Made by a program: the position numbers and the translations under genes. Positions 49,599 through 58,147 of a stretch of 64,000 bases of DNA are shown in pieces (the first letter of the stretch is position 1; each line of letters starts with the position of its first letter). The stretch comes from a virus, in IMG/VR virus record IMGVR_UViG_3300022839_000007, positions 62,001 through 126,000 of that record; one strand, 5' to 3'. Under the pieces are notes generated by a model that ran no database searches, was not told where the DNA came from, and saw only the letters and a list, made by a program, of their open reading frames with translations.

Positions 49599-50182
49599 TA
49601 GTATTCGCCTTTACGAAGACTTTCTACTTCATTTGTTAATAATTTAGTAATGCATTGCATTTTTTCGCTGTCGGTTAACAATTCAGCTGGGCGTTTTTTA
49701 ATATTGAATTTCTTAATATATTGAATTATAGCTGTTTCAATAACAGGGAGCATACTTTTCTTATTATATTTTCCGCCCTTTTTAACAGACGCTTGTACAT
49801 CAATTAGTGCCGGATAAAGAGTTTTTCTATAAAATCCTGGATCTTGTTTCATAAAGATGCACAAGTCTTCAACTATATCGTATGGTAGTTGACTACCAAT
49901 TTTTAATTCCTGAACTTGATCTTGATCAAAAAATTCGTTTATTTTAGTAGTATTTCCAGAAATTTCAATTTCAAAATTATCGTACCCTTGCTCCATCATA
50001 TAATCTGCAAGACGAGATGAATACTCATCTGCTTCGTGATCTAATAAATTTCGCGGTAACGCAATTTCAACAACTAGCCGTCCGTTGCTGGTTTCTAGTA
50101 GCGTCTGATTAGGAAAAATTGATTCGTTTAGAAATGATACCGCTTTATGTTCATCTAATATTACTCTTGCAAAATGCTTCAT
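49598..50182 (-). CDS. Conserved hypothetical phage protein
   Basis: 194 residues. FARVILDEHKAVSFLNES and NGRLVVEIALPRNLLDHEAD, then a helical part ending LTDSEKMQCITKLLTNEVES. Familiar type among marine T4-like phages, function unknown. It shares one base with the nucleotidyltransferase (TAATG). Confidence 0.65.
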   Translation of the reverse strand: MKHFARVILDEHKAVSFLNESIFPNQTLLETSNGRLVVEIALPRNLLDHEADEYSSRLADYMMEQGYDNFEIEISGNTTKINEFFDQDQVQELKIGSQLPYDIVEDLCIFMKQDPGFYRKTLYPALIDVQASVKKGGKYNKKSMLPVIETAIIQYIKKFNIKKRPAELLTDSEKMQCITKLLTNEVESLRKGEY

Positions 50183-50190
50183 ATAATTCC

Positions 50191-50553
50191 TTAATGATTT
50201 AACATTATACTATCAATGGATCCAGCAGTGTATAATACCATTGCTCTTATCCATACATAGTTACCTGTAAAGTTTTTTAAATGAGATCCACCGCTATTAT
50301 CAGTATCTGTTGCATCACTTATATGATTAGATACAGCTAAAGTAAACCAATCTTGTTCAGTTGGCACTGTTGCTAGAGATGCTTGTATCGAGGCAGTTCC
50401 TATAAAATTAGTTACGGTATATTGTACTGTGTGAAATCCGTCGCTTCTGCTATAAAACCCGTCGCCTTTGAACATGTTACCTATTACAGTAATTAATACA
50501 CCGTCTCCGGTATGTACATGATTTGATAAAATTATTTTACTTGTGCTTGACAT
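50191..50553 (-). CDS. Hypothetical virion-like beta protein
   Basis: 120 residues from ATG 50553. SSTSKIILSNHVHTGDGVLI, GFHTVQYTVTNFIGTASIQ and GGSHLKNFTGNYVWIRAMVL are repeated strands typical of fibre or decoration proteins. GATAAATA ends five bases before the ATG with no Shine-Dalgarno, giving a possible leaderless late mRNA. Confidence 0.6.
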   Translation of the reverse strand: MSSTSKIILSNHVHTGDGVLITVIGNMFKGDGFYSRSDGFHTVQYTVTNFIGTASIQASLATVPTEQDWFTLAVSNHISDATDTDNSGGSHLKNFTGNYVWIRAMVLYTAGSIDSIMLNH

Positions 50554-50557
50554 ACAA

Positions 50558-51265
50558 CTATTTATCAATATCTTCTTTGTATACTAACTTGTCAATACGA
50601 CATATGTTACCGCCTATTATTAGTTGTAGTAACATAATGATATTCTCGTCTCTCACATACACATATTGTCCGTTAATCCATTTTGCACCTTCTTGCAAAT
50701 TTCTCATTAGGACATCGCCAACTTTAATTTTATCTCGGTTGTGTTTGATCCATTCTGCAAAAGAAGGACTAGCTGGCTTATTTCCAAATGATACTTTATA
50801 TGGATAATCAGTTGGACTGTTGACAACAATAACGTTCTTATTATTACTAAGAAAGTCAATGGTTCTTAGGTCAGGTTTCCATAACTCAATTATCTTGGTA
50901 TTTATTTTATTAATAATGTTTTCTAATGTAAAGAGATTATTTCCGTATATTGTTAATGAATCACGTTCGCATCGTAGCGAGAACTCGCTACGATTTACTA
51001 GGATTAATTCTTGATATATAGTAGTTGCATCCGAGAGGTCCTCGAGAGGTACAGTAACGTTGGCCCGGCTTCTTCTTATTACCGGTAATATCTTACGTTC
51101 AAGATTTTCGTTATAATATTCTAATCTCTCATTAACATAATCAAGGGTTGTTACTTTGCTTGATGTATTTCTAAAAATTATTGCTAGCTGATTCTTTAGC
51201 TTTAGTTTATACAAATATTTTCCGTAATGTAGAAACTTAGTTTCTCGCAGTTTTAATTTTGTCAT
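50558..51265 (-). CDS. Conserved hypothetical protein
   Basis: 235 residues. KLKLRETKFLHYGKYLYKL at the start; ELILVNRSEFSLRCERDSLT in the middle; KVGDVLMRNLQEGAKWINGQ later. Mixed alpha/beta, no catalytic motif. It overlaps ClpA by 29 bases, so it is coupled to it. It may be a virion or assembly factor. Function unknown. Confidence 0.62.
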   Translation of the reverse strand: MTKLKLRETKFLHYGKYLYKLKLKNQLAIIFRNTSSKVTTLDYVNERLEYYNENLERKILPVIRRSRANVTVPLEDLSDATTIYQELILVNRSEFSLRCERDSLTIYGNNLFTLENIINKINTKIIELWKPDLRTIDFLSNNKNVIVVNSPTDYPYKVSFGNKPASPSFAEWIKHNRDKIKVGDVLMRNLQEGAKWINGQYVYVRDENIIMLLQLIIGGNICRIDKLVYKEDIDK

Positions 51266-53486
51266 GTGTTACTTCTAATACAATTTCATTTTCTGATACG
51301 TTAATAACTACAGTACCTCCTAGCTTCAAGTCGCCAAACAGCATTGCTCTTGATAACGGACGTTTAATGTCGTTATCAATTACACGCTGCAATGGTCTAG
51401 CACCCATTTTATTATCAAACCCCTTTTCTACTAAATAGTCAAGTGCTTCGTCTGCAATGGAAATCTTAATTCCTTTGTCCTTAACTTGATCACGTAGTTC
51501 TGCAAGAAAGCTTCCTACAATTTTTAGCATTACTGGTTTGCTAAGTTTAGAAAACGTAACAATAGCATCTAATCTATTACGAAATTCCGGAGCAAAGAAC
51601 TTTTTAAGTTCTGTATCTGCGTAATCCTTGCTTGCACTTTCACCAAACCCAATTGTGTTCTTTTCAGAATCTCTTGCACCTAGATTTGTAGTAAGAATTA
51701 GTACACAGTTACGAGCATCTGCTTCTTTACCGTTTGATCCAGTTACCTTGCCGTTGTCCATTAATTGTAATAATATTGAACTTACATCAGGGTGTGCCTT
51801 TTCAATCTCGTCGAGCAGTAGTACACAATTAGGATTTTCTTGTAATTTGACTATTAGTTGTCCAGCATTGTCATCGAACCCGACATAGCCCGGAGGCGAC
51901 CCAATTAGCTTGGCTACAGAATGTTTTTCCATGTATTCAGACATATCAAATCGTACAAGCGGTACGCCCAGATGCTTTGCTAATTGCTTTGCTGCATGAG
52001 TCTTACCAACTCCGGTAGGCCCCATAAACACAAAACTTCCAATAGGCTTATTTGCACTTTTAAGTCCGGCTTGTGCAACTAGAACCTTATCTACAATTGC
52101 GTCAATTGCAGTGTCCTGTCCGTATACACTACCTTTAAGATTTTTCTCAAGACTAGCAAGATTTTCAGTTTCTTGTTCTGCAACTTGCTCTTGGGGGATC
52201 TTAATCATTCGAGATAATTCATACTGAATATTTTTTTCAGTAATAATCTTATCAGTTTCTTGATCGCGTACTTTAAATCGGCTACATGCAACATCAATAA
52301 GATCAATTGCTTTATCAGGAAGCTTTTTATCTGTCTGATACTTGATGCTAAGTTTTACCGCAGCCTCAATTGCAGAATCTTTTATCTCGACTGTGTGAAA
52401 GTCTTCGTAGTACTTTCGTATTCCGTACAGAATTTCTACAGTCATTGCAGCAGACGGTTCGTCGATAGTTACACGCTGGAATCTGCGCATCAGCGCTCGG
52501 TCTTTTTCAAAGAACTTACGGTACTCGTCCCACGTAGTAGCAGCTATTACTTTAATATTGCCTTTTGCAAGCGCAGGTTTAAGCATATTTGCAAGGTCAT
52601 TTGAACTATTTTGTCCGCCTGCTCCTGCACCGCTAATCATATGAGCTTCGTCGATGAACAGAATAGTCTTACCTTTGTTCTGTAACGCTTGCAATACCAG
52701 TTTGAATCTTTCTTCAAAGTCTCCACGGTATTTTGAACCAGCTAACATACTTCCGATATCCAACGAGTATACGGTATAGTCCTTAAGAAATGTAGGCACG
52801 TCGCCGTGTACAATTTTATAAGCAAGCCCTTCAACTACTGCGGTTTTGCCTACTCCTGGATCTCCTACCATCAGCGCATTACTTTTGCTACGTCTTCCTA
52901 ATGCAAGAGCCACCTGTTCAATCTCGTCATGGCGTCCAATTACTGGATCAATTTTGTTAAGAGAGGCGAGGTGATTGAGATCTTCGGTAAATGCGCGAAG
53001 TGCTTTATTTGCAGCACCGCCGTTCTCGGCTTCCTCTGGTTCTTGATTTAAATCCATTTCTGGGTGATGATATCGTGTGTATGTATCTTTATCAATTCCA
53101 GACTGCTGTGTTACAAAATAAGCATAACTACGTTTTTCATTGAGGATGCTTATTAGCACATCGCTTGTAGTAATTTGCTCTCTTCCTTGAAATAACACCT
53201 GTGCAAAAGCACGGTTAAGTACTCGTTCTACAGTTTGCGTTTTTTTAGGCTTATATTTTTCAAGATCTGTTTTAATATCATCACACTTGGTTTTAAGATA
53301 ATTATCAAGGGCGGATGTCATTAGTACAGGATCAATGCCGTAATCTGTGATATCTTTTACAAAGGTGTCTTCAAAAAGCATTGCATATAGCAAATGTTCA
53401 AGTGTTACATATTCGTGTTGTAATTTTTTGGCATTATTAACTGCTTTATCAAAGACTGATTGCAGTTCTGTACTAGGTTCTACCAT
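51237..53486 (-). CDS. clpA: ClpA-like AAA+ unfoldase
   Basis: 749 residues. An N-terminal Clp repeat domain (HEYVTLEHLLYAMLFEDTF) is followed by a first ATPase domain with GDPGVGKTAVVEG and a second with GPTGVGKTHAAKQL, Walker B LLLDEIEKAHPD. NTIGFGES before FFAPEFRNRLD sits where ClpA has its IGL/F loop that docks ClpP, so interaction with host ClpP is likely. It could redirect host proteolysis. It overlaps the peptide deformylase gene. Confidence 0.9.
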   Translation of the reverse strand: MVEPSTELQSVFDKAVNNAKKLQHEYVTLEHLLYAMLFEDTFVKDITDYGIDPVLMTSALDNYLKTKCDDIKTDLEKYKPKKTQTVERVLNRAFAQVLFQGREQITTSDVLISILNEKRSYAYFVTQQSGIDKDTYTRYHHPEMDLNQEPEEAENGGAANKALRAFTEDLNHLASLNKIDPVIGRHDEIEQVALALGRRSKSNALMVGDPGVGKTAVVEGLAYKIVHGDVPTFLKDYTVYSLDIGSMLAGSKYRGDFEERFKLVLQALQNKGKTILFIDEAHMISGAGAGGQNSSNDLANMLKPALAKGNIKVIAATTWDEYRKFFEKDRALMRRFQRVTIDEPSAAMTVEILYGIRKYYEDFHTVEIKDSAIEAAVKLSIKYQTDKKLPDKAIDLIDVACSRFKVRDQETDKIITEKNIQYELSRMIKIPQEQVAEQETENLASLEKNLKGSVYGQDTAIDAIVDKVLVAQAGLKSANKPIGSFVFMGPTGVGKTHAAKQLAKHLGVPLVRFDMSEYMEKHSVAKLIGSPPGYVGFDDNAGQLIVKLQENPNCVLLLDEIEKAHPDVSSILLQLMDNGKVTGSNGKEADARNCVLILTTNLGARDSEKNTIGFGESASKDYADTELKKFFAPEFRNRLDAIVTFSKLSKPVMLKIVGSFLAELRDQVKDKGIKISIADEALDYLVEKGFDNKMGARPLQRVIDNDIKRPLSRAMLFGDLKLGGTVVINVSENEIVLEVTHDKIKTARN

Positions 53487-54006
53487 ATTTAATCCTTTTT
53501 GTTCGGGCTGTTTGTGCTGTTTGTGCTATTTTTAACTTTAGTTTACTGACTCGATCAACAAATTGTATGCCCTGAAGGTGATCGTATTCATGTAAAAAGC
53601 AACGAGCGTCGATGTCGTCATACGTTGCATCTACACTTATAACACTATTATAGTCACTTGTCAACGTATCAAATTCCACATTGATGCTATTTGGACGTTT
53701 TATACTTAGAAATAAATCAGTATGACTAAGGCACCCCTCAGGGCCTAATTCTATTTGTTTGCTAACACTTTTAACAACAGGATTTATTACAACTGTGACA
53801 TTTCCGTACTGTTTGTTTAATACGGTTCTCATAACAAATATCTGATACGGAAGCCCTACTTGATTTGCGCTTAATCCTAGACCGCCTAATTCATGCATTA
53901 AGTTTGTCATCTGTAGGGCAATACTTGCTATGTCAACTTGAGTAGTGTCTACACGCGGCAGAGCAGTTGCAAGTAATATATTAGGCGATTTTATTAATGT
54001 CATCAT
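53473..54006 (-). CDS. def: Peptide deformylase
   Basis: 177 residues. GGLGLSANQVGLP (motif 1), GPEGCLSHTDLF (motif 2) and FLHEYDHLQGIQF (HExxH, motif 3) are all present. It removes the formyl group from new proteins' N-termini. Phage copies are known in cyanophages, where they favour host or phage protein turnover. Its end overlaps the ClpA start and its start overlaps DnaJ, one proteostasis unit. Confidence 0.92.
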   Translation of the reverse strand: MMTLIKSPNILLATALPRVDTTQVDIASIALQMTNLMHELGGLGLSANQVGLPYQIFVMRTVLNKQYGNVTVVINPVVKSVSKQIELGPEGCLSHTDLFLSIKRPNSINVEFDTLTSDYNSVISVDATYDDIDARCFLHEYDHLQGIQFVDRVSKLKLKIAQTAQTARTKRIKYGRT

Positions 54007-54772
54007 TAATAGATTGTATCCTTGTTAACAAGTCGTTATCGGTAATAATAGGAGTGATACATTTAATTTTTACATACAAGTTACCAAATTTACCAGACCT
54101 CGGATCTAAAAGACCGTACCCGGCAATATTTAATATTGTATCGGCTTGCGTACTCTTAGGTATGTTAACACGAAGGACGCCGGATGTCAACTGGTCTATG
54201 TTAACTACAGTTCCTAAAATTAAATCAAACATTTTTAAATTAATAGTAGTTACTAAATGAATACCGTCTCGTTTAAATATAGGATGATCAACAACTTTTA
54301 CATGTACTAACAAATTACCCGGTGTTTGCTGGGCATAGTGGTTGTCTCCAAGCCCTCTAAACTTTAAAACTTCGCCGTGTAATACTCCGGCATGTATTTT
54401 TATATTTGCAGTAGCTATATTGTTACTTCTCATAGCATACGAAACTGTAATATCTTTTCCGTTGGCAACATCCTCTAGAGTTATTACAACTTGCAATCTA
54501 ACATCTGCGTTACGCTGTCGCGGATCGCTTCCAAAGAATTGGGAAAATATGTCTTCAAATTGTGTATCTGAAGAAATTGGTTTGCTAACCTGATCGTATT
54601 TGGCCCGTGTTTCTGGATTTTTTAATATCTGATAAGCTTCGTTAATACTTGAAAATACATTCTTCTCGCCCCCTTTATCGGGGTGATGCATCTTAGCTAA
54701 AGACTTGTAGGCTTGTCTAATTTCGTGCTGAGTTGCAGTGCTTGATATTCCTAAAGTCGTATAATGTTTCAT
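53981..54772 (-). CDS. dnaJ: DnaJ-like co-chaperone (zinc finger absent)
   Basis: 263 residues. YTTLGISSTATQHEIRQAYK and MHHPDKGG contain the J-domain with HPD. No CxxCxGxG repeats exist, so it is of CbpA type. C-terminal substrate-binding beta domains follow (ADVRLQVVITLEDVANGKDI). It would stimulate host DnaK. AATAAATA ends five bases before ATG 54772, without a Shine-Dalgarno. Confidence 0.88.
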   Translation of the reverse strand: MKHYTTLGISSTATQHEIRQAYKSLAKMHHPDKGGEKNVFSSINEAYQILKNPETRAKYDQVSKPISSDTQFEDIFSQFFGSDPRQRNADVRLQVVITLEDVANGKDITVSYAMRSNNIATANIKIHAGVLHGEVLKFRGLGDNHYAQQTPGNLLVHVKVVDHPIFKRDGIHLVTTINLKMFDLILGTVVNIDQLTSGVLRVNIPKSTQADTILNIAGYGLLDPRSGKFGNLYVKIKCITPIITDNDLLTRIQSINDDINKIA

Positions 54773-54805
54773 ACAACTATTTATTTTTTCAACTAGTGCA
54801 ATTTC

Positions 54806-55114
54806 TTATTCGTGATTGTCTTTATTTTCATATGCAGTTTTTCCGTAGAACCCTATCACTATTGCAGCAACTGATACAAAATATGTAGGAGCCATATCTC
54901 CTAGTATAATTGCAGCCTGGTCGAGTTTGACCAAAAATGCCAATACAATAGCAGCTGGGTATAATAACATACCAAACAACGCAAACCATGCCATTCTTCG
55001 TTGGGCATCTTCCCGTTTATCTTGATTTTCAATACGAAGCATAATTTCTTTTGTTGATAACTCTTCTCCTGTTATTATATTTTCCTGAATTTCTGTTGAT
55101 TTGTATTTGGCCAC
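54806..55114 (-). CDS. Membrane protein, holin candidate
   Basis: 102 residues, GTG start with GAGGGAG upstream. The N-terminal half is charged and helical; two transmembrane segments follow (MAWFALFGMLLYPAAIVLAF and YFVSVAAIVIGFYGK), then a charged tail. It lies in the lysis region downstream of endolysin and spanin genes, so holin is plausible, though small membrane proteins of other roles look alike. Confidence 0.55.
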   Translation of the reverse strand: MAKYKSTEIQENIITGEELSTKEIMLRIENQDKREDAQRRMAWFALFGMLLYPAAIVLAFLVKLDQAAIILGDMAPTYFVSVAAIVIGFYGKTAYENKDNHE

Positions 55115-55195
55115 TTCTAATCTCCCTCTAGGTTGGCGTTACATATATTATTAGAATATTTTCTCCTTATTAACAGTAGCCCTTACTGTTTTATT

Positions 55196-55546
55196 TTAGT
55201 TAGTTAATGTTACTGCGTCTTCGTAATATACAATGATGTTGCCCTGTTGGTTAATATATCGTCGAAGTTCGGCAATATTAAGACTTAGGGTTTCGTAATC
55301 TTTTACACTAATAGCAATATACACTAATTCACCATTTTTACTAGCAAACTCTTTGGCAAATTCTTCAAAGTTGTCAACTGTAACTACATAAACTTTTATA
55401 TCATTTAATTGCACTGGTTTAGGTAACGCTACTCTAGGAACTTCGATCTTTACTGTATTTGTTACAGTTTTAATTTCCGGAGGATTACCGCAACTTACCA
55501 GGAATAGTGTCGTTAGTAATATCGTTCCAAACTTTGTTAGTCGCAT
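55196..55546 (-). CDS. Rz1-like outer-membrane spanin lipoprotein
   Basis: 116 residues. The signal peptide FGTILLTTLFLVSCGNPP contains a lipobox (LVSC). The mature part has Lys/Pro/Val strands and is mainly soluble. Its start lies inside the Rz-like gene (62-base overlap), the classic arrangement of embedded spanin pairs, though longer than lambda Rz1. It would sit in the outer membrane and pair with the Rz-like protein. Confidence 0.68.
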   Translation of the reverse strand: MRLTKFGTILLTTLFLVSCGNPPEIKTVTNTVKIEVPRVALPKPVQLNDIKVYVVTVDNFEEFAKEFASKNGELVYIAISVKDYETLSLNIAELRRYINQQGNIIVYYEDAVTLTN

Positions 55547-55874
55547 CTTGAATCCTTTTCTGAATTAATCCGGGTTTTTCACGAGACAATTTTGTTAAAT
55601 TGTGTTTTTGCAATACTGATCTCAGTTCGTCGCCGTATAACTCTGCTTTTTGCAAGTCAGTTTGCAGTTTTAAGTTAAGTTTGGCATTGCGTATTGCATC
55701 TTGTCTCAGCAACTTAACGCTAGCCTCTGACGTTTGTACTGCTACCTTTAAAACTGCATTATTAGTTTGCAACAATTCTATTCTATTCTGGCTGTGATTA
55801 TAGTACCAATATCCTACGCCGCTAACTGCCAGTAATATCACTAAAAAAATTCCACTTAGCTTTAAACTAGTCAT
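55485..55874 (-). CDS. Rz-like inner-membrane spanin
   Basis: 129 residues. One N-terminal transmembrane helix (LSGIFLVILLAVSGVGYWYY) is followed by a periplasmic coiled coil (RIELLQTNNAVLKVAVQTSE, QTDLQKAELYGDELRSVLQK). It overlaps the endolysin by 8 bases and the lipoprotein by 62. With the lipoprotein it would fuse inner and outer membranes in the last lysis step, implying a Gram-negative host. Confidence 0.7.
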   Translation of the reverse strand: MTSLKLSGIFLVILLAVSGVGYWYYNHSQNRIELLQTNNAVLKVAVQTSEASVKLLRQDAIRNAKLNLKLQTDLQKAELYGDELRSVLQKHNLTKLSREKPGLIQKRIQDATNKVWNDITNDTIPGKLR

Positions 55875-56742
55875 CTAATAACTTTCCAAGAGTATTTGGA
55901 CCAGCGATTCCGTCGGCTACTAACTTATTAGCAGTTTGCCACTCTATTAATTTACGTTCAGTTCCTGGACCAAATACTCCGTCGGCGGTAATTTTTAATG
56001 CAGTTTGCATTATTTTAACTCCGTTACCACGCGATCCACGTCGTAATACACTAATTTCAGTTAAATCAACTTCGTCGTCGATATCAGTAACATCGGGTAA
56101 TATTACAGTGGTTCCTAAAATTTTCATAGCATCGGTGTAACGATTCTGTCGATCTCTAAGCCCAATGTTACCGCCGTTAATGCGTTTGGTTATTCTTGCA
56201 ACATCGTCGTTATCAGAAATTGCATTCAAATTATTTTTGCTCCAAAACCAACATGCACTTTCCACAGCGCCCTTTTCCGTAGATACATAGTTTGCAGCCT
56301 GTTCTGCACTCATTCCAATAGTTTTTCCAAAAGCAGTGTAATTATCGCGACCGGTTAACTGTTTTAATCCACGTCCTCGAAATAACCAGCCATCGCCTGT
56401 TTGTACATTGCCCATCTTGTTTATTCGAAATTTATCCATATATACATAGTTTGCAATTTTCTCAGGTTTGCGAGCATAAGTTTTTGCATTTCGCTTTGGA
56501 GGAGATCCAAAATAACGTCCAAATACTGCATCTAATGATTTACTACTATAATTAAGATTTTCTACTAGACTACGAAAATTGTTTGATTCATGGGCGCATT
56601 GACTAAGAAAATGAGCTACACGTCTTTGGGTTGTAATGCCGTATTTTGGCAATACATCTACTAGCGCAGTATGCCATGCTTCAACTGCAAGATTTCCTGG
56701 AATAATTGCAGCAAGTTGAGACTTTGTTAATTTAAAACTCAT
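55867..56742 (-). CDS. Endolysin: GH19 chitinase-type lysozyme plus peptidoglycan-binding domain
   Basis: 291 residues. RRVAHFLSQCAHESNNFRSL has the catalytic Glu of GH19/lysozyme-like enzymes; GDGWLFRGRGLKQLTGRDNY is the second signature. From about 225 a PG_binding_1 domain follows (LRRGSRGNGVKIMQTALKI, TADGVFGPGTERKLIEWQ). ATG 56742 is preferred to GTG nine bases earlier. It cleaves the glycan chain of the host wall. It is followed by spanins. Confidence 0.85.
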   Translation of the reverse strand: MSFKLTKSQLAAIIPGNLAVEAWHTALVDVLPKYGITTQRRVAHFLSQCAHESNNFRSLVENLNYSSKSLDAVFGRYFGSPPKRNAKTYARKPEKIANYVYMDKFRINKMGNVQTGDGWLFRGRGLKQLTGRDNYTAFGKTIGMSAEQAANYVSTEKGAVESACWFWSKNNLNAISDNDDVARITKRINGGNIGLRDRQNRYTDAMKILGTTVILPDVTDIDDEVDLTEISVLRRGSRGNGVKIMQTALKITADGVFGPGTERKLIEWQTANKLVADGIAGPNTLGKLLDD

Positions 56743-56751
56743 AATGTTCAC

Positions 56752-57474
56752 CTATCTTAGTCGCTCTAATACAAGCATATGCCCGGCATTTTCAAATGTT
56801 AATGTATTTTTTCCAAATTTAGTAACATTATAATCGCCGATATATTTAGTTAAAAATATTATTTCCGCAAAATCGTTCATGTTAATCTTGTCGGTAATAC
56901 TTTCTAACATACTTTCAGTGGTTCCGAAGTCTTTAACTTTAAATCCTACCGGATCTCCCCATATACGTTTAATAGTTAGTTCTTGATTTTCTTCTAACTC
57001 GATCTCTTCTAAGAAACTTCGATTAAAAAAGTTCTTAAAGTTATTCATGTTAGATTCGGTAACAGTAATATTATACGAATTGTTATCCAACGGAATTGAT
57101 ACAGTTAGTGTTTCTTTATTAACTGGATAGCTTTTAAATCCTTTATAATATCGAAATCTAAAATTATTGCGACTTGTTAATTTTTCAACACCGTTGATAA
57201 TTTCCATAATTTGATCAGGGACATTGTTGTCTCGTTCGAGTTCAACAAACACTCGATACATTCCGTCTTCCTGCTCGCCGCTACTAATGTCAGCATCTAG
57301 AACAAAATGATATCCACGTTCAATGAACTCCACAAGATCAGTAGCTGCGGCCTTTTCACTAACAGTAAAACTTAAAACAACAATGTCGCTGTCGTTTCCC
57401 ATCTTACTTTTAAAGCTATCTATCTCAAATACCTTGTTAACTAGGTTAATTAAATCGCCTGCTTTTAGTCCCAT
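56752..57474 (-). CDS. Conserved T4-like hypothetical protein
   Basis: 240 residues, beta-rich with acidic blocks (FVELERDNNVPDQIMEI, LEEIELEENQELTIKRIWG). RYYKGFKSYPVNKETLTVSI is basic/aromatic. Marine T4-like phages have comparable genes beside late structural genes; function unknown. Coupled by one base to the upstream gene. Confidence 0.65.
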   Translation of the reverse strand: MGLKAGDLINLVNKVFEIDSFKSKMGNDSDIVVLSFTVSEKAAATDLVEFIERGYHFVLDADISSGEQEDGMYRVFVELERDNNVPDQIMEIINGVEKLTSRNNFRFRYYKGFKSYPVNKETLTVSIPLDNNSYNITVTESNMNNFKNFFNRSFLEEIELEENQELTIKRIWGDPVGFKVKDFGTTESMLESITDKINMNDFAEIIFLTKYIGDYNVTKFGKNTLTFENAGHMLVLERLR

Positions 57475-58001
57475 TATACTTGTCCTCCGTCTTGGATCGA
57501 CTGGTCCGGTGCAGCCCCGTCGGTGATAGTATCTTGTACGTCTATTGCACTTGCAGTTTCGTCTACTTCCAACTCTGCGAGTTCAGATTGATAAAGATCT
57601 GCAAGTAATTTTTTTGGTAATTGAATTTCGACTATCCATATTGGTTTGCGATCTAGTTTTCCTTTTTTTGTACCAGTTCGCATATCATCTGGATTCATAA
57701 TCTTTCTTGGTTTTACTACATAACTTTTTTTATAACTTACTTTACAGTCATAATCAAGTAACCGTTTACCTCCCATAGGGTCTGGCATTTTGCTATATGG
57801 CCAAAATAGCTTAATACTAACCCAATGTCTGCTAATGTTTGGTCCGGATGCTAGCTCTCCGTCTTCCCAATTCTTATAAACGTATAAGTCGAGCTCGTCT
57901 AATACTCGTTCTACATCTTTTAATACGTTAAACGCAGTATTACTATCGTACATATTTTCGATATTTTTGATAACATCGATCTCGTCGAGAATGTTGGCCA
58001 T
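57474..58001 (-). CDS. Conserved T4-like hypothetical protein, first gene of lysis operon
   Basis: 175 residues from ATG 58001 (AGGAA upstream). ANILDEIDVIKNIENMYDSN, VLDELDLYVYKNWEDGELAS and RHWVSIKLFWPYSKMPDPMG are blocks known from T4-like marine genomes. A late-promoter octamer lies 26 bases upstream. Possibly structural. Function unknown. Confidence 0.67.
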   Translation of the reverse strand: MANILDEIDVIKNIENMYDSNTAFNVLKDVERVLDELDLYVYKNWEDGELASGPNISRHWVSIKLFWPYSKMPDPMGGKRLLDYDCKVSYKKSYVVKPRKIMNPDDMRTGTKKGKLDRKPIWIVEIQLPKKLLADLYQSELAELEVDETASAIDVQDTITDGAAPDQSIQDGGQV

Positions 58002-58026
58002 AATGTTTCCTATTAGTTTACACACT

Positions 58027-58034
58027 TATTTATC
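58027..58034 (-). promoter_or_regulatory. Late-promoter-like octamer GATAAATA (minus)
   Basis: Minus-strand GATAAATA 26 bases before the ATG at 58001; the leader has AGGAA. It heads the operon through endolysin and spanins, whose late timing matches. It is back-to-back with a plus-strand copy 42 bases away. Confidence 0.6.
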
Positions 58035-58076
58035 GTATTATACCATCAGTATAAAAGTTTTAACAACTAGTATGAT

Positions 58077-58084
58077 GATAAATA
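58077..58084 (+). promoter_or_regulatory. Late-promoter-like octamer GATAAATA (plus, phoH)
   Basis: Plus-strand GATAAATA, 64 bases before the phoH ATG. The leader carries a small hairpin (GTTTC/GAAAC, 58099-58115) and AGGAGG before the start codon. Confidence 0.5.
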
Positions 58085-58147
58085 CTTTGCAGGTTAAAGT
58101 TTCCTGTAAAGAAACACTAATCTGTCATCCATTCATAGGAGGACTTA

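Noticed and set aside
52260-52604. Open frame antisense to clpA
   Set aside because: Fully inside the conserved ATPase domain on the other strand; low-complexity Cys/Ser-rich translation.
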